Assembly: GCA_947472645.1 (NCBI GenBank)
Contig: CANJBQ010000034.1
Location: 1-32,970, forward strand
Reading direction: 5' to 3'
DNA from: Burkholderiaceae bacterium
GTDB lineage: Bacteria; Pseudomonadota; Gammaproteobacteria; Burkholderiales; Burkholderiaceae
DNA length: 32,970 nucleotides
Shown: one piece after another, positions 1 through 7,653 of the stretch
How positions within the stretch are numbered: position 1 is the first letter of the stretch
How the letters are laid out: each line of letters opens with the position of its first letter
Position numbers and translations under genes: made by a program
The notes under the pieces: model-generated
Told to the model about the DNA's origin: nothing
Seen by the model: only the letters and a program-made list of their open reading frames with translations
Databases searched by the model: none

Positions 1-331
1 ATCTCAGAAAATGGTTAAGTGGTATTGGTGTCAAGACCGCCTATATTGAACCAGGTAGTCCTTGGGAAAATGGCTTTTGTGAAAGCTTTAACGGAACCTT
101 CAGAGATAACCTACTTGATGGTGAACTCTTTTATAGCCTGAAAGAAGCAAGAGTTGTCGTTGGCGAGTGGGTCAAGCATTACAACCATGTCAGGCCTCAT
201 AGCTCTCTAGGTTATCGACCACCAGCACCACAAACCCAAGTACCAAAGCTCATCCACCATCAACCTATAATGATCCAATGATAAGATATGAATACTCTCT
301 TTAATCGTGGTACTAAATTAACATCAGTTCA
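1..331 (+). mobile_element. 3' end of an IS3-family insertion sequence (left copy)
   Basis: This is the downstream part of an insertion sequence: the end of a transposase gene, about 50 bases of non-coding tail, and a terminus ending in CA at 331 (read inward from the other strand it begins TGAACTGATG). The inner boundary is set by comparison with the inverted copy at 32864-32970: the two match up to base 331 and diverge at 332. The 5' part of the element lies outside the window, so neither the other terminus nor a target duplication can be seen. Confidence 0.85.
3..281 (+). CDS. IS3-family transposase OrfB, C-terminal fragment (integrase core)
   Basis: The reading frame is open from base 3 and ends in TGA at 279-281, leaving about 92 residues of the C-terminus. 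It contains the motif [20 protein letters not shown], which carries the third acidic residue of the DDE triad of IS3-family integrase cores, then the typical tail with [15 protein letters not shown]. The wording is closest to the IS407-like group, but subgroup assignment is from memory. The gene is cut by the window edge, so whether the copy is intact is unknown. A related C-terminus is encoded in inverted orientation at 32914-32970. Confidence 0.9.
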   Translation, partial: LRKWLSGIGVKTAYIEPGSPWENGFCESFNGTFRDNLLDGELFYSLKEARVVVGEWVKHYNHVRPHSSLGYRPPAPQTQVPKLIHHQPIMIQ

Positions 332-533
332 CTGTTGTATCTTCGAATGGTAATGATTTGCGAGCCATCTCTTGAAGTTTGATGGTGTATGAGGAAGGAT
401 ATTTGCCTTTGGGGTCAAAGTGCTTACCATTCATTGCGCCTGGATCGGCAACAATTGCTCCTCCTCCGGCAGCATAAGCTGATGCGATAGAAATGCAGAG
501 CGCCCAAACACCTAACAATTTTAATTTTTTCAC
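324..533 (-). CDS. Small secreted protein, 3' end truncated by the IS
   Basis: The 69-residue product begins with a clear signal peptide (KK, hydrophobic stretch, cleavage probably after SAYA near residue 22) followed by a hydrophilic mature part containing GKHFDPKGKYPSS. The last codons lie in the IS terminus: the IS end starts at base 331 (reading leftward) and the stop TGA is at 326-324, so the reading frame crosses the junction and terminates on IS sequence. The original protein was probably longer or ended differently. Size, export signal and the DPK segment recall small methanol dehydrogenase beta subunits (MxaI-like), but the resemblance is weak and I do not assign a function. It is 231 bases from the next minus-strand gene. 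Confidence 0.6.
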   Translation of the reverse strand: MKKLKLLGVWALCISIASAYAAGGGAIVADPGAMNGKHFDPKGKYPSSYTIKLQEMARKSLPFEDTTVN

Positions 534-764
534 TTGATTACCTTAGTCGTTTTCTTTTAAATTAATTGAAATTTTTTAAATAATGAAATCAATTTGAGCA
601 TTTAAATGGACTCAGTAATATCCTTCGAACGTAGGATAATCTATCGTTTATTTATTGGTTAACTATCTAAACGACTCAATACATATTTGATGATGATTAT
701 TAGAACTTGTTGCGTTCACAATACATGGCAGATAGTCATAAATTCGCTGAAAATCTGTTAAAGT

Positions 765-1535
765 TCAAATAAAAATTTGATTGACTGAACCACGCAGATC
801 CATTTCAAAATCAAGGCCGGCAACCGGCGGCCTAGAAAAGTGCCAATTGATGCCGCAAAGCGAGTACCCTTGCTTAACAAACACCTCCTCTAATAAACCT
901 CCAATGTTATGAACTGAGTATGCTTGCGCAGTAGTCACATCATTCCAGGTAAAACCAAGACTTTTTAAGCGTTGAGTCATTTCATTGGCAACAAATTCCA
1001 TTTTTATTTTCAAGCCTGTACTAGAAGTATCACCGTACGCAACAATTCTTTCACGATACGGCTCAGGGCCCGATCTAGCATCTCCACCCCCAGATAAAAC
1101 AAAATTCCTAGGAGAGTCCAAACTCGTAGGAATGGTATAGGTAAAAGCATACATGCCAACTTCAGTTGGCCCAAAATATTCAGGGCAAACATTGGTTCGG
1201 GCGACCGGGTTCATAAATGAAAGTCCCGGTGACTCCGCTTGATAAATCCCCCATTGCCCAAGAGTATCAACATACTTTCTATTAAAGGCAATGAATCCTT
1301 GATCATCAAACTGCTTGGGAGACCTTAGTTCGCAATGCGCAAATGCTGTTAATGGTCGACCTATTTTTTTCAAATGCTGCTCAATACGAGTGAATGCTTC
1401 TTGAATCGGTAGTATTGCCCCAAACCTAGCCCGTACCAATTGAAATCCAGGCTCAGCAGCAATGCCAGCCGAATATTGAAATACACTTGGTAGGTAACGA
1501 TATCCGCCTTCTTTAAATACCTTGATGGAATACAT
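765..1535 (-). CDS. CnbZ-like 2-aminomuconate-type deaminase
   Basis: The 256-residue protein lacks a signal peptide and resembles, from memory, the family named after CnbZ, 2-amino-5-chloromuconate deaminase, which removes ammonia from aminomuconates in nitro/aminoaromatic degradation. Family-like segments are EGGYRYLPSVFQYSAG (residues 9-24), GRPLTAFAHCELRSP, NPVARTNVCPEYFGP, and a C-terminal part resembling a RidA fold (ATSVHNIG-like TAQAYSVHNIG, then NWHFSRPPVAGLDFEMDLRG). The start is supported by AAGAGGA about 8 bases upstream. It is the last gene of a four-gene minus-strand operon, 19 bases after the Bug receptor gene. The deaminase role fits the many RidA proteins nearby, but the real substrate is unknown and family members may act on other enamine/imine acids. 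Confidence 0.6.
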   Translation of the reverse strand: MYSIKVFKEGGYRYLPSVFQYSAGIAAEPGFQLVRARFGAILPIQEAFTRIEQHLKKIGRPLTAFAHCELRSPKQFDDQGFIAFNRKYVDTLGQWGIYQAESPGLSFMNPVARTNVCPEYFGPTEVGMYAFTYTIPTSLDSPRNFVLSGGGDARSGPEPYRERIVAYGDTSSTGLKIKMEFVANEMTQRLKSLGFTWNDVTTAQAYSVHNIGGLLEEVFVKQGYSLCGINWHFSRPPVAGLDFEMDLRGSVNQIFI

Positions 1536-1554
1536 ATGTCGTCCTCTTATCCTA

Positions 1555-2538
1555 TTAGTCCGGCTGCATATTTGCCGACTTCACAATACGCTCATATTTG
1601 AGGATTTCAGATTGAATATGCTCCTGGAACTTAGCAGAGCTACCTCCAATAATTTCAATTCCCCTATCTCCAAGATTTTTTTTCACAGCGGGATCTTGCA
1701 AAGCTCTATTAATGGCTTGATTCATCTTATCCACAGCATCCTTAGTCATACTGCTTGGGGCAACAATACCGTACCAAGAGTCTGTTTCAAATGTCGGAAA
1801 TCCTTGCTCTGCAATCGTCGGAATTTCAGGAGCAAGGGGCGCTCTTGTTAAATAGGTAGTGCCAATCGCCTTAATTTTTCCAGATTTAATATAGGGTAAA
1901 AAATCAGGTAAATTTCCAAACATTAAATCTACATTACCCGCAATCAGGTCAGTTAATGCAGGACCTTGCCCACGATACGGTATATGCACAATATAAAGCC
2001 CTGCCATCGATTTCAACATCTCACCTGCAAAGTGAGCGGTTGTACCATTACCAAATGAGGCATAAGAAAGTTTTCCTGGATTTTTCTTGGCGTAATCAAT
2101 CAGCTCTTTCAAATTATTTACGGGTAGGCTTGGGTTCACCGCTAAAACATTGGCAGTGCGTGCCATCAAAACAACTGGCTGAAGATCTTTAATCGTGTTG
2201 TAAGGTAAAGTTTTAATGAGCGATTGATTCACTGTAAAACTATTAGCCACGCCTCCAACAGTCAGGTTATCGGTTGCTTTCGCTGTTGCATCAACCCCAA
2301 TAACTGTGCCTGCACCTGGCTTGTTATCAACAATCACCGGTGAGCCAAAAAATTTCGATATTTCTGGAGTGACCGTACGAACTACCGAATCTAATGTACT
2401 AGCCCCACCAGGGAAAGGCACAATCACCCTAACGTTCTGACCGTTTGGCCAATTAGTTTGGGCTATTGACCAAAAAGGAATTGCACAAAATAAAACGACA
2501 ATACTACGAACTAAAATGGCTCTCATAATCGTTGGCAT
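1555..2538 (-). CDS. Bug/TctC-family periplasmic solute-binding protein
   Basis: The 327-residue product has an N-terminal signal peptide (hydrophobic residues about 8-26, ending IAQ) and the standard Bug signature: WPNGQNVRVIVPFPGG at the mature N-terminus, then NKPGAGTVIGVDATAKA, and HIPYRGQGPALTDLIAGNVDLMF in the middle. Bug proteins bind small carboxylates in the periplasm and usually deliver them to TctAB-type transporters or to signalling partners. Full length for the family (about 320). It follows the RraA-like gene by 71 bases and precedes the CnbZ-like gene by 19, implying that its ligand is the substrate or a precursor of this operon. No TctA or TctB gene is present. Confidence 0.92.
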   Translation of the reverse strand: MPTIMRAILVRSIVVLFCAIPFWSIAQTNWPNGQNVRVIVPFPGGASTLDSVVRTVTPEISKFFGSPVIVDNKPGAGTVIGVDATAKATDNLTVGGVANSFTVNQSLIKTLPYNTIKDLQPVVLMARTANVLAVNPSLPVNNLKELIDYAKKNPGKLSYASFGNGTTAHFAGEMLKSMAGLYIVHIPYRGQGPALTDLIAGNVDLMFGNLPDFLPYIKSGKIKAIGTTYLTRAPLAPEIPTIAEQGFPTFETDSWYGIVAPSSMTKDAVDKMNQAINRALQDPAVKKNLGDRGIEIIGGSSAKFQEHIQSEILKYERIVKSANMQPD

Positions 2539-2609
2539 AAGAAGTCCTATTCAATAACATTGCGTAAGTTAAATTAGATAAAAATATCAATAAATAATGC
2601 GTTGCATTT

Positions 2610-3290
2610 TTAAACATGACCATATTTTTTTAAAGCATCTGCAAGACTTAAGCCACTAGAAATATCAATACGAATATTCTTTTCAATCACTGTTAATCGC
2701 TCTGATTCAATCAAAACAGACTCAACATGCTCCACGGGGATCACAATCGCACCATCATCATCACACAAAATAAAGTCCCCAGGTCTAATGATGACATTTC
2801 CACCATCATGTCCATGCATATATACAGGCACTTGATGAGCAGTTACTTTCCAGCGTCCAATCGATTGAACTGGAGTTCGGTAACAAGCAAAAACAGGAAA
2901 TTGATGCTCACCAATCCATCGGACATCTCGTATACCGCCATCCAGTAAAGCTCCTACCGATCCCCGTTCCTTCATGCCAAGTGCAATTAATTCACCAAAA
3001 TAACAAATCCCTTTTCCGCCTCCACTCCACACACTAATCTCCCCGGAAGAGATGCCTTGGCAAGCCACCATCTTGTCAGCATCACCACCCTGTGGGTAAG
3101 GTGTCATTTGCCCACGAATCGTATAAGCCCAGCCCGCCATTCTTTTCGTCGTATCGGGATAGGGTGCAAATTGAGATGAAAGCCCTTGTTGAAGAAGATT
3201 CATATTATCAAGAACGTCCGCAACGTTGGAAGTATCAACCTCTAAGTAACGAAGGCGTATCTCCTCTTTTTTAGCTGTCGTAAAAGTCAC
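2610..3290 (-). CDS. RraA-family protein (HMG/CHA aldolase-like)
   Basis: The 226-residue product has the RraA/DlpA fold signature: GKGICYFGELIAL (about residues 92-105) followed by GALLDGGIRDVRW (113-125, with R121 and D122 as the conserved Arg-Asp) and a C-terminal PGDFILCDDDGAIVIP. Catabolic members are class II aldolases such as 4-carboxy-4-hydroxy-2-oxoadipate aldolase or oxaloacetate decarboxylases; others only bind RNase E. I chose the GTG at 3290 because AAAGGA sits about 8 bases before it in a 16-base gap after the upstream gene; a longer frame starting with ATG at 3368 would run 62 bases into that gene. Its place between a dehydrogenase and a carboxylate receptor favours the catabolic aldolase/decarboxylase role. 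Confidence 0.85.
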   Translation of the reverse strand: MTFTTAKKEEIRLRYLEVDTSNVADVLDNMNLLQQGLSSQFAPYPDTTKRMAGWAYTIRGQMTPYPQGGDADKMVACQGISSGEISVWSGGGKGICYFGELIALGMKERGSVGALLDGGIRDVRWIGEHQFPVFACYRTPVQSIGRWKVTAHQVPVYMHGHDGGNVIIRPGDFILCDDDGAIVIPVEHVESVLIESERLTVIEKNIRIDISSGLSLADALKKYGHV

Positions 3291-3306
3291 TATTTTTCCT
3301 TTATTT

Positions 3307-4128
3307 TTATGTACCAACTTGGAATGTCGCCAACATCTTACGTAACATAGCGACCACACTTTGCGCAACGATACGTCCCGTTTTTGGATTTTCTGAGGGA
3401 ATATTTTCCATTTTCATAGAAAATTTTGCAGAATCTGACTCAACCGTAATCGTATGTGTATTTCTCACAACAGTAGGATCTGCCCAAATTTCTAAAAGGG
3501 TTTTTTCAGGACCAACGCCGGCCAACGCCAGCGCTACCACCACATTCAGGTTTGCGGGAAAGCCTTTGGCGGCCTCTCGCGCATTGCCTGAAAACACTTT
3601 TAATGGCTCAGTAAGTCCATCAACAGAAATATTATTTTCAATTAAATAAGGAGCGCCCTTCAATCCTAAAGGCGGCTTATTCGTCACCATTTTGACTGAA
3701 AATATTTCTCCTTCAGCCGCAGCAATCATTGCATCTATACCAATTAGTGCACCTGTTGGCACCATGATAGTGCCGCCAGTGGATTTTGCTAACTCAATTA
3801 ATTGAGGTTTAAATAGAATGGCGCCAACGGATAAGACAATGGCTTTTTTCTTAGCGCGCAAAAAAGGTGTGATGATATCCCCAAGTAATTCTGCTGGGGC
3901 GCACTCAACAACGATATCGGCTTCTTGCTCTAACTCTGAAATTGTTAGTACCTTAACTGGATGAGCCAGAGTTTTTACAAAGTCTTTTGCCTTGTCTTGA
4001 TTTTTTGCCGACACGGCTGTCAACACCACACCTGGAACCACGCCATCCGTTAAACGAATAGCTAATGATTTTCCAATCGCCCCTAATCCAGCAATTGCTA
4101 CACGAAGAGGTTTAGTTGTAGATTCCAT
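3307..4128 (-). CDS. Aspartate dehydrogenase family protein
   Basis: The 273-residue product has an N-terminal Rossmann fold with GLGAIG at residues 14-19 and the C-terminal DUF108 domain of L-aspartate dehydrogenases: PTGALIGIDAM, then GFPANLNVVVALALAG, EIWADP and NTHTITVES, where the His is the proposed catalytic residue. Family members interconvert aspartate and oxaloacetate (via iminoaspartate) with NAD(P), releasing ammonia. I start at ATG 4128; a TTG directly before it is possible, and GAGAG lies about 6 bases upstream of the ATG. First gene of the operon with the RraA-like, Bug and CnbZ-like genes. The unstable imine product is a natural target of RidA enzymes, several of which are encoded nearby; that link is inference. 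Confidence 0.85.
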   Translation of the reverse strand: MESTTKPLRVAIAGLGAIGKSLAIRLTDGVVPGVVLTAVSAKNQDKAKDFVKTLAHPVKVLTISELEQEADIVVECAPAELLGDIITPFLRAKKKAIVLSVGAILFKPQLIELAKSTGGTIMVPTGALIGIDAMIAAAEGEIFSVKMVTNKPPLGLKGAPYLIENNISVDGLTEPLKVFSGNAREAAKGFPANLNVVVALALAGVGPEKTLLEIWADPTVVRNTHTITVESDSAKFSMKMENIPSENPKTGRIVAQSVVAMLRKMLATFQVGT

Positions 4129-4131
4129 CAA

Positions 4132-4486
4132 TACTCTCTAATTTAGTTTTTGTGCTTTATTTATCTTCTTTACTTAGAATACATAATAACTAAAAAAAAT
4201 GCATATCGAAGCAGAATTGCTCTACGGTACATATTGGCTAGGAAACTCTTTTTGTAAGGCTTTGAGCTTTGGTAGGTCGTTATAAATGATATAAGGCTGA
4301 TTCACTCGTATTTTATTTGCCCCAAAGTGACTCATTTCACTCTAAATTCTTGATTATCAGAATTTATGATGGTCATAGAACTAAATATCTTGAGGACTGC
4401 TAGACTGTTAAATATAAAGCCTAAGCTTTTGAAGCTAATGTCCTATTAATCCAACCTATCTTATACATAAAATCAGGAAATCAGTA
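4132..4486. other. Intergenic region between divergent operons
   Basis: This 355-base stretch separates the minus-strand aspartate dehydrogenase operon from the plus-strand triple RidA gene and should hold both promoters. It is AT-rich and I see no open frame with coding character. AGGAAA at 4475-4480 is the ribosome binding site of the triple RidA gene. No hexamer pair with correct spacing stood out, and no regulator gene is adjacent. Confidence 0.5.
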
Positions 4487-5734
4487 ATGAATAACCAAAT
4501 TCTTAAAGGTAAAAACACCCCTACTCCAATGGCCCATTATTGCCAAGGCGTCCTCCATCGCAATACCATTTATGCTGCTGGACAAATAGCATCTGATTAT
4601 CAAACTGGGGTTCCATCTGAGGCCAAACAATCCTCAGCTTTCCCCTTTTATGGATCTGATATTCAAAAGCAAGCTAGATATGTCCTGCAAAATATCAAGT
4701 CCGTTTTTGAAAGTGCGGGGAGTGACTTTAGCGATGTAGTGAAGGCGCAAGTATTTTTAACGGATTTAAATGATTTCTATTACTTTGATCAAATTTGGAA
4801 AGAATTTTTTCCATCACCACCCCCAAGAACTACCGTTGAAGTGGGTGGCTTATTAGTACCCGGCTGTAAAGTAGAGATTGATCTCTGGGGCGTCCAATCC
4901 AAAGTACCTCGCCAAGTCATTATCGGAAAAAAAACGCCTACTCCAATGGCGCATTATTCACAAGGTGTTCTGATTGAAAATGTTCTATATGCAGCAGGAC
5001 AAATCGCCTCAGACTATCAAACAGGAGTCGCTCCTGAAGCAAAGCAAGACCCTGCTTTTCCCTACTATGGATCGAATATTCAAAAACAAACTAGATATAT
5101 TCTGAATAATATTCAAAGCGTCTTTGATGCTGCTGGCTGCGACTTTAAAGATGTTGTTAAAGCCCAAGTCTTTTTGACGGACCTGAATGATTTCTATTAT
5201 TTTGATCTAGTTTGGAAAGAGTACTTTCAACATCTTGTGCCAAGGACTGTGGTTGAAGTTCAAAAATTATTAGTGCCAGGATGTCGTATTGAAATAGATT
5301 TATGGGGTGTTTTACCGAATACTCCAAAAAAAGAAATTACTCTTCAAACTAATAATGGGCAACAATCCTTTTGTAATGGGGTCATTGTTAATGACACCCT
5401 TTATGCTAGTGGACAAATTGCCTCTGATCATCAAACGCCTTTAATTCAAGTCGCGCATCAGGATCCGGCTTTCCCTTACTACGGATCAGAAATTCAAAAA
5501 CAAACGCATTTTGTGATGACGCATTTGCAAAAACTGTATCAACAAGGTGGCTTTGATTTAGCGGACACTGTAAAAGCTCAAGTGTTTTTGGCAGATCTTA
5601 ATGAATTTTATTACTTTGATCAAATTTGGAAAGAGTATTTCCCCTCACCACCCCCTAGAACAACTCTAGAAGTTGGCAAGTTCTTGGTCCCTGGCTGTAA
5701 AGTTCAGGTCGATTTAACGGCGGCAAAAACTTAA
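4487..5734 (+). CDS. Triple RidA-domain fusion protein
   Basis: The 415-residue product consists of three consecutive RidA (YjgF/YER057c/UK114) domains, about residues 1-138, 146-278 and 288-415, with a repeat spacing of 138-139 residues (about 417 bases). Each carries AGQIASD or SGQIASD, KAQVFL(T/A)DLN(D/E)FYYFD, and the C-terminal strand PGC(K/R). Residues equivalent to E. coli RidA Y17, R105 and E120 are Y18/R114/E130 in domain 1, Y157/R253/E269 in domain 2, and F295/R391/Q407 in domain 3, so domain 3 has two substitutions. RidA proteins are usually about 130-residue homotrimers that hydrolyse reactive enamines/imines at subunit interfaces; a three-domain chain could fold as one covalent trimer. 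Each domain carries an insert around AFP(F/Y)YGS. AGGAAA precedes the ATG. Confidence 0.93.
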   Translation: MNNQILKGKNTPTPMAHYCQGVLHRNTIYAAGQIASDYQTGVPSEAKQSSAFPFYGSDIQKQARYVLQNIKSVFESAGSDFSDVVKAQVFLTDLNDFYYFDQIWKEFFPSPPPRTTVEVGGLLVPGCKVEIDLWGVQSKVPRQVIIGKKTPTPMAHYSQGVLIENVLYAAGQIASDYQTGVAPEAKQDPAFPYYGSNIQKQTRYILNNIQSVFDAAGCDFKDVVKAQVFLTDLNDFYYFDLVWKEYFQHLVPRTVVEVQKLLVPGCRIEIDLWGVLPNTPKKEITLQTNNGQQSFCNGVIVNDTLYASGQIASDHQTPLIQVAHQDPAFPYYGSEIQKQTHFVMTHLQKLYQQGGFDLADTVKAQVFLADLNEFYYFDQIWKEYFPSPPPRTTLEVGKFLVPGCKVQVDLTAAKT

Positions 5735-5771
5735 TCAATCTCATATAGAGCGTTACGACTTGTAACAATCT

Positions 5772-5811
5772 AAAGAAAAACCCTCACCATGACAGATGAG
5801 GGTTTTCTTTT
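5772..5811 (+). terminator. Rho-independent terminator after the triple RidA gene
   Basis: A stem pairs AAAACCCTCA (left arm ends at 5786) with TGAGGGTTTT (from 5797), enclosing a loop of about 10 bases, with flanking A and T tracts that extend the stem (AAAGAAAA / TTTTCTTTT). A-rich and T-rich flanks let it work in both directions, which suits its place between two convergent genes. Confidence 0.88.
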
Positions 5812-5870
5812 GAAGCCTTTAGGGACTGGAAGCTACCTACTTATGCTCCACGATTTAATGGGCAATAGAA

Positions 5871-7046
5871 TTATTGATTAAAGAATTTCTTTTGATCAAT
5901 GCCAAAAATATCGGCTAACCAATCAATCATAATTTCCTGACCTAAGGTTGGGTTGTCATGCTGACAATGCTCAGCTCCAGTCTCTTCTGCAGACGTCAGG
6001 CGAAGTGTCACATTAACGCCTTTTGACTTTGCGTAATCATGCACTAATTGAACAGTCTCTACGCCTAAGACATCATGCCCACCATGCAACACTAAATAAG
6101 GACACTGCATATGATCTAAAACACCTTCAAGCTTAAATTTGCTAGCTTTCTTGACCGCCTCTACCATGCTGTTAGCACCAATCACCCATTTCATATGTCC
6201 AGCAAGGGCATGATTTTCTCCACGATCAGCAAAACGTTTTTCAATATCCCAAATGGCTCCATGAGAGATACAAGCCGCTAAACGATGTTCCATGGATCCG
6301 GCTCTAGCTGCATAATATCCACCCATACTCGATCCACTCACAGCAATTCTTTTTGGATCAATATCAGATCGTTGCTCTAACCAATCAATACAACGACCGA
6401 CGGGAACTTCATAATCATAGCGAGAGACAATGCCCTGACGCCGCAAAGCCCCACCTTGTCCTGGTCCATCGACTAATAAAACTGAAATGCCTCGCTGAAC
6501 TGCACCCCTACCTGTCATAAACCACAACTCATCTTTGAAAGAATCTAAACCACCAAATGAAATTAACACTGGCTGACGATCTCCACCCACAGGTGACTTA
6601 ATAAAATAGGCTGGCAATGTTTTTCCATCCTCATACGGAATCTCAACGACTTCACCAGGAAGATACTTCAGCCACTTATGAGATGCGCTCTCACACTTCG
6701 TAAAAGTAGGTAGTCTTCTTGGATCATCCGCATCAAGCCAAAATTCTGCAGACCTGTAATATTCGGTGGCTCTTAACCAACAATTCATCGCTGTCTGAAT
6801 GTGCCCATTTTTTTCTGCAAGATCACCCTTAGCATCATTCCGATCAGCAACAACCATCCACTCCTTATGCCAACTTTCCAAATCTCCAGGAATCATCCGA
6901 TCTGCCGCTTGAAAACATTCACTTACAGCACCACCACCTTCCTGAGTTTCTCCTAATGTCCTCCTAAATTGATATGACATAAAAAAATGATCCGGCCAGT
7001 GATGCCAGCCAAAGGGTTCATATCGGCCTGGAGTGCCATTATTCAT
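5871..7046 (-). CDS. Alpha/beta hydrolase, FrsA / dihydropseudooxynicotine hydrolase-like
   Basis: The 391-residue cytosolic protein has a long helical N-terminal cap (1-130) and a C-terminal alpha/beta-hydrolase core. The nucleophile elbow GSSMGG places Ser at about 240, the acid is D325 in GGHD, and the base is probably H360 in AEHCQHD. The oxyanion region reads ISFGGLDSFKDELWF, and VDGPGQGG follows. This layout is that of the DUF1100/FrsA-like group that contains 2,6-dihydropseudooxynicotine hydrolase, a C-C bond hydrolase; esterase activity is equally possible. AAAAGG lies upstream of the ATG. It is transcribed away from the RidA-like/Bug pair at 7227 and shares a terminator region with the triple RidA gene. 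Confidence 0.85.
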   Translation of the reverse strand: MNNGTPGRYEPFGWHHWPDHFFMSYQFRRTLGETQEGGGAVSECFQAADRMIPGDLESWHKEWMVVADRNDAKGDLAEKNGHIQTAMNCWLRATEYYRSAEFWLDADDPRRLPTFTKCESASHKWLKYLPGEVVEIPYEDGKTLPAYFIKSPVGGDRQPVLISFGGLDSFKDELWFMTGRGAVQRGISVLLVDGPGQGGALRRQGIVSRYDYEVPVGRCIDWLEQRSDIDPKRIAVSGSSMGGYYAARAGSMEHRLAACISHGAIWDIEKRFADRGENHALAGHMKWVIGANSMVEAVKKASKFKLEGVLDHMQCPYLVLHGGHDVLGVETVQLVHDYAKSKGVNVTLRLTSAEETGAEHCQHDNPTLGQEIMIDWLADIFGIDQKKFFNQ

Positions 7047-7161
7047 AAATTAGTACCTTTTTATTGTGATTTGAAATATATATCGCTTACTAATTTACCA
7101 AACTTTACATAATTTTTCTGAATGAAGTCATAAGTATGTTTTATAGACAAGGGTTTTCCTC

Positions 7162-7191
7162 TTGACATGCGGTGATCTTATTGGTTAGAGT
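7162..7191 (+). promoter_or_regulatory. Candidate sigma-70 promoter for the RidA-like/Bug operon
   Basis: A perfect TTGACA lies at 7162-7167 and TAGAGT (4 of 6 matches to TATAAT) at 7186-7191, an 18-base spacer, about 35 bases before the ATG at 7227. The -10 element is imperfect, so this is a candidate only. Confidence 0.4.
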
Positions 7192-7226
7192 GACTTTTTG
7201 ACTAACTCTGAAAAGTGAAAGCCCAA

Positions 7227-7631
7227 ATGAGCTATACCACAATCAACGTACCTGAAGGTTCTAAAGTTCCTGCTCCGCCACCAAAAACTTGGTCAAATAT
7301 AAAGATTCATAAAAATGGCCACTTTTATGTCGCTGGTATGGTTGCAGATGGTCCAAGTACTTACGAACAAGCTAGGCAAATTTTTACGGATATTCAAGAT
7401 CTGATTAAAGCCGCCGGTGGAGTTATGAACGATGTCATGTCAATGCAAATCTTCCTGATCGATTTAGACGAAAATCATGAGATATGGCGTGCGCGGCAAG
7501 ATTTTTTTTCTGGTGACTTTCCCTGCTCTACCCTCATACAGGTATCAAGAGTTGGTAATCCAAAAGCCCAACCACCAATGCGCGTTGAAATTAATTGCTG
7601 TGGATATTTAGGTGGCTGTAATACTAACTAA
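7227..7631 (+). CDS. RidA-family protein lacking the catalytic arginine
   Basis: The 134-residue product has the size and pattern of a single RidA domain: FYVAGMVADG near residue 33, the helix around DIQDLIKAAGGVMNDV, MQIFLIDLDENHE, and a final MRVEINCCG strand. At the position of E. coli RidA R105 (PAR in the canonical PARSCVEV) it has Ser 101 in FPCSTLIQV, so the residue that binds the carboxylate of imine substrates is absent, as in Rid subfamilies outside the archetypal RidA group. An upstream in-frame GTG at 7215 is possible; I prefer the ATG although no strong ribosome binding site marks either. It is followed after 22 bases by a Bug receptor gene, so the two are probably co-transcribed. 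Confidence 0.82.
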   Translation: MSYTTINVPEGSKVPAPPPKTWSNIKIHKNGHFYVAGMVADGPSTYEQARQIFTDIQDLIKAAGGVMNDVMSMQIFLIDLDENHEIWRARQDFFSGDFPCSTLIQVSRVGNPKAQPPMRVEINCCGYLGGCNTN

Positions 7632-7653
7632 TATATTTTTTTTAATAAGGTAA

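Noticed and set aside
1522..1851. Plus-strand open frame opposite the first Bug gene
   Set aside because: It lies antisense to a well supported Bug/TctC gene and has no family-like motif or ribosome binding site.
4487..5734. CRISPR-like or satellite repeat
   Set aside because: The repetition of about 417 bases is fully explained by three diverged RidA coding domains in one open frame.
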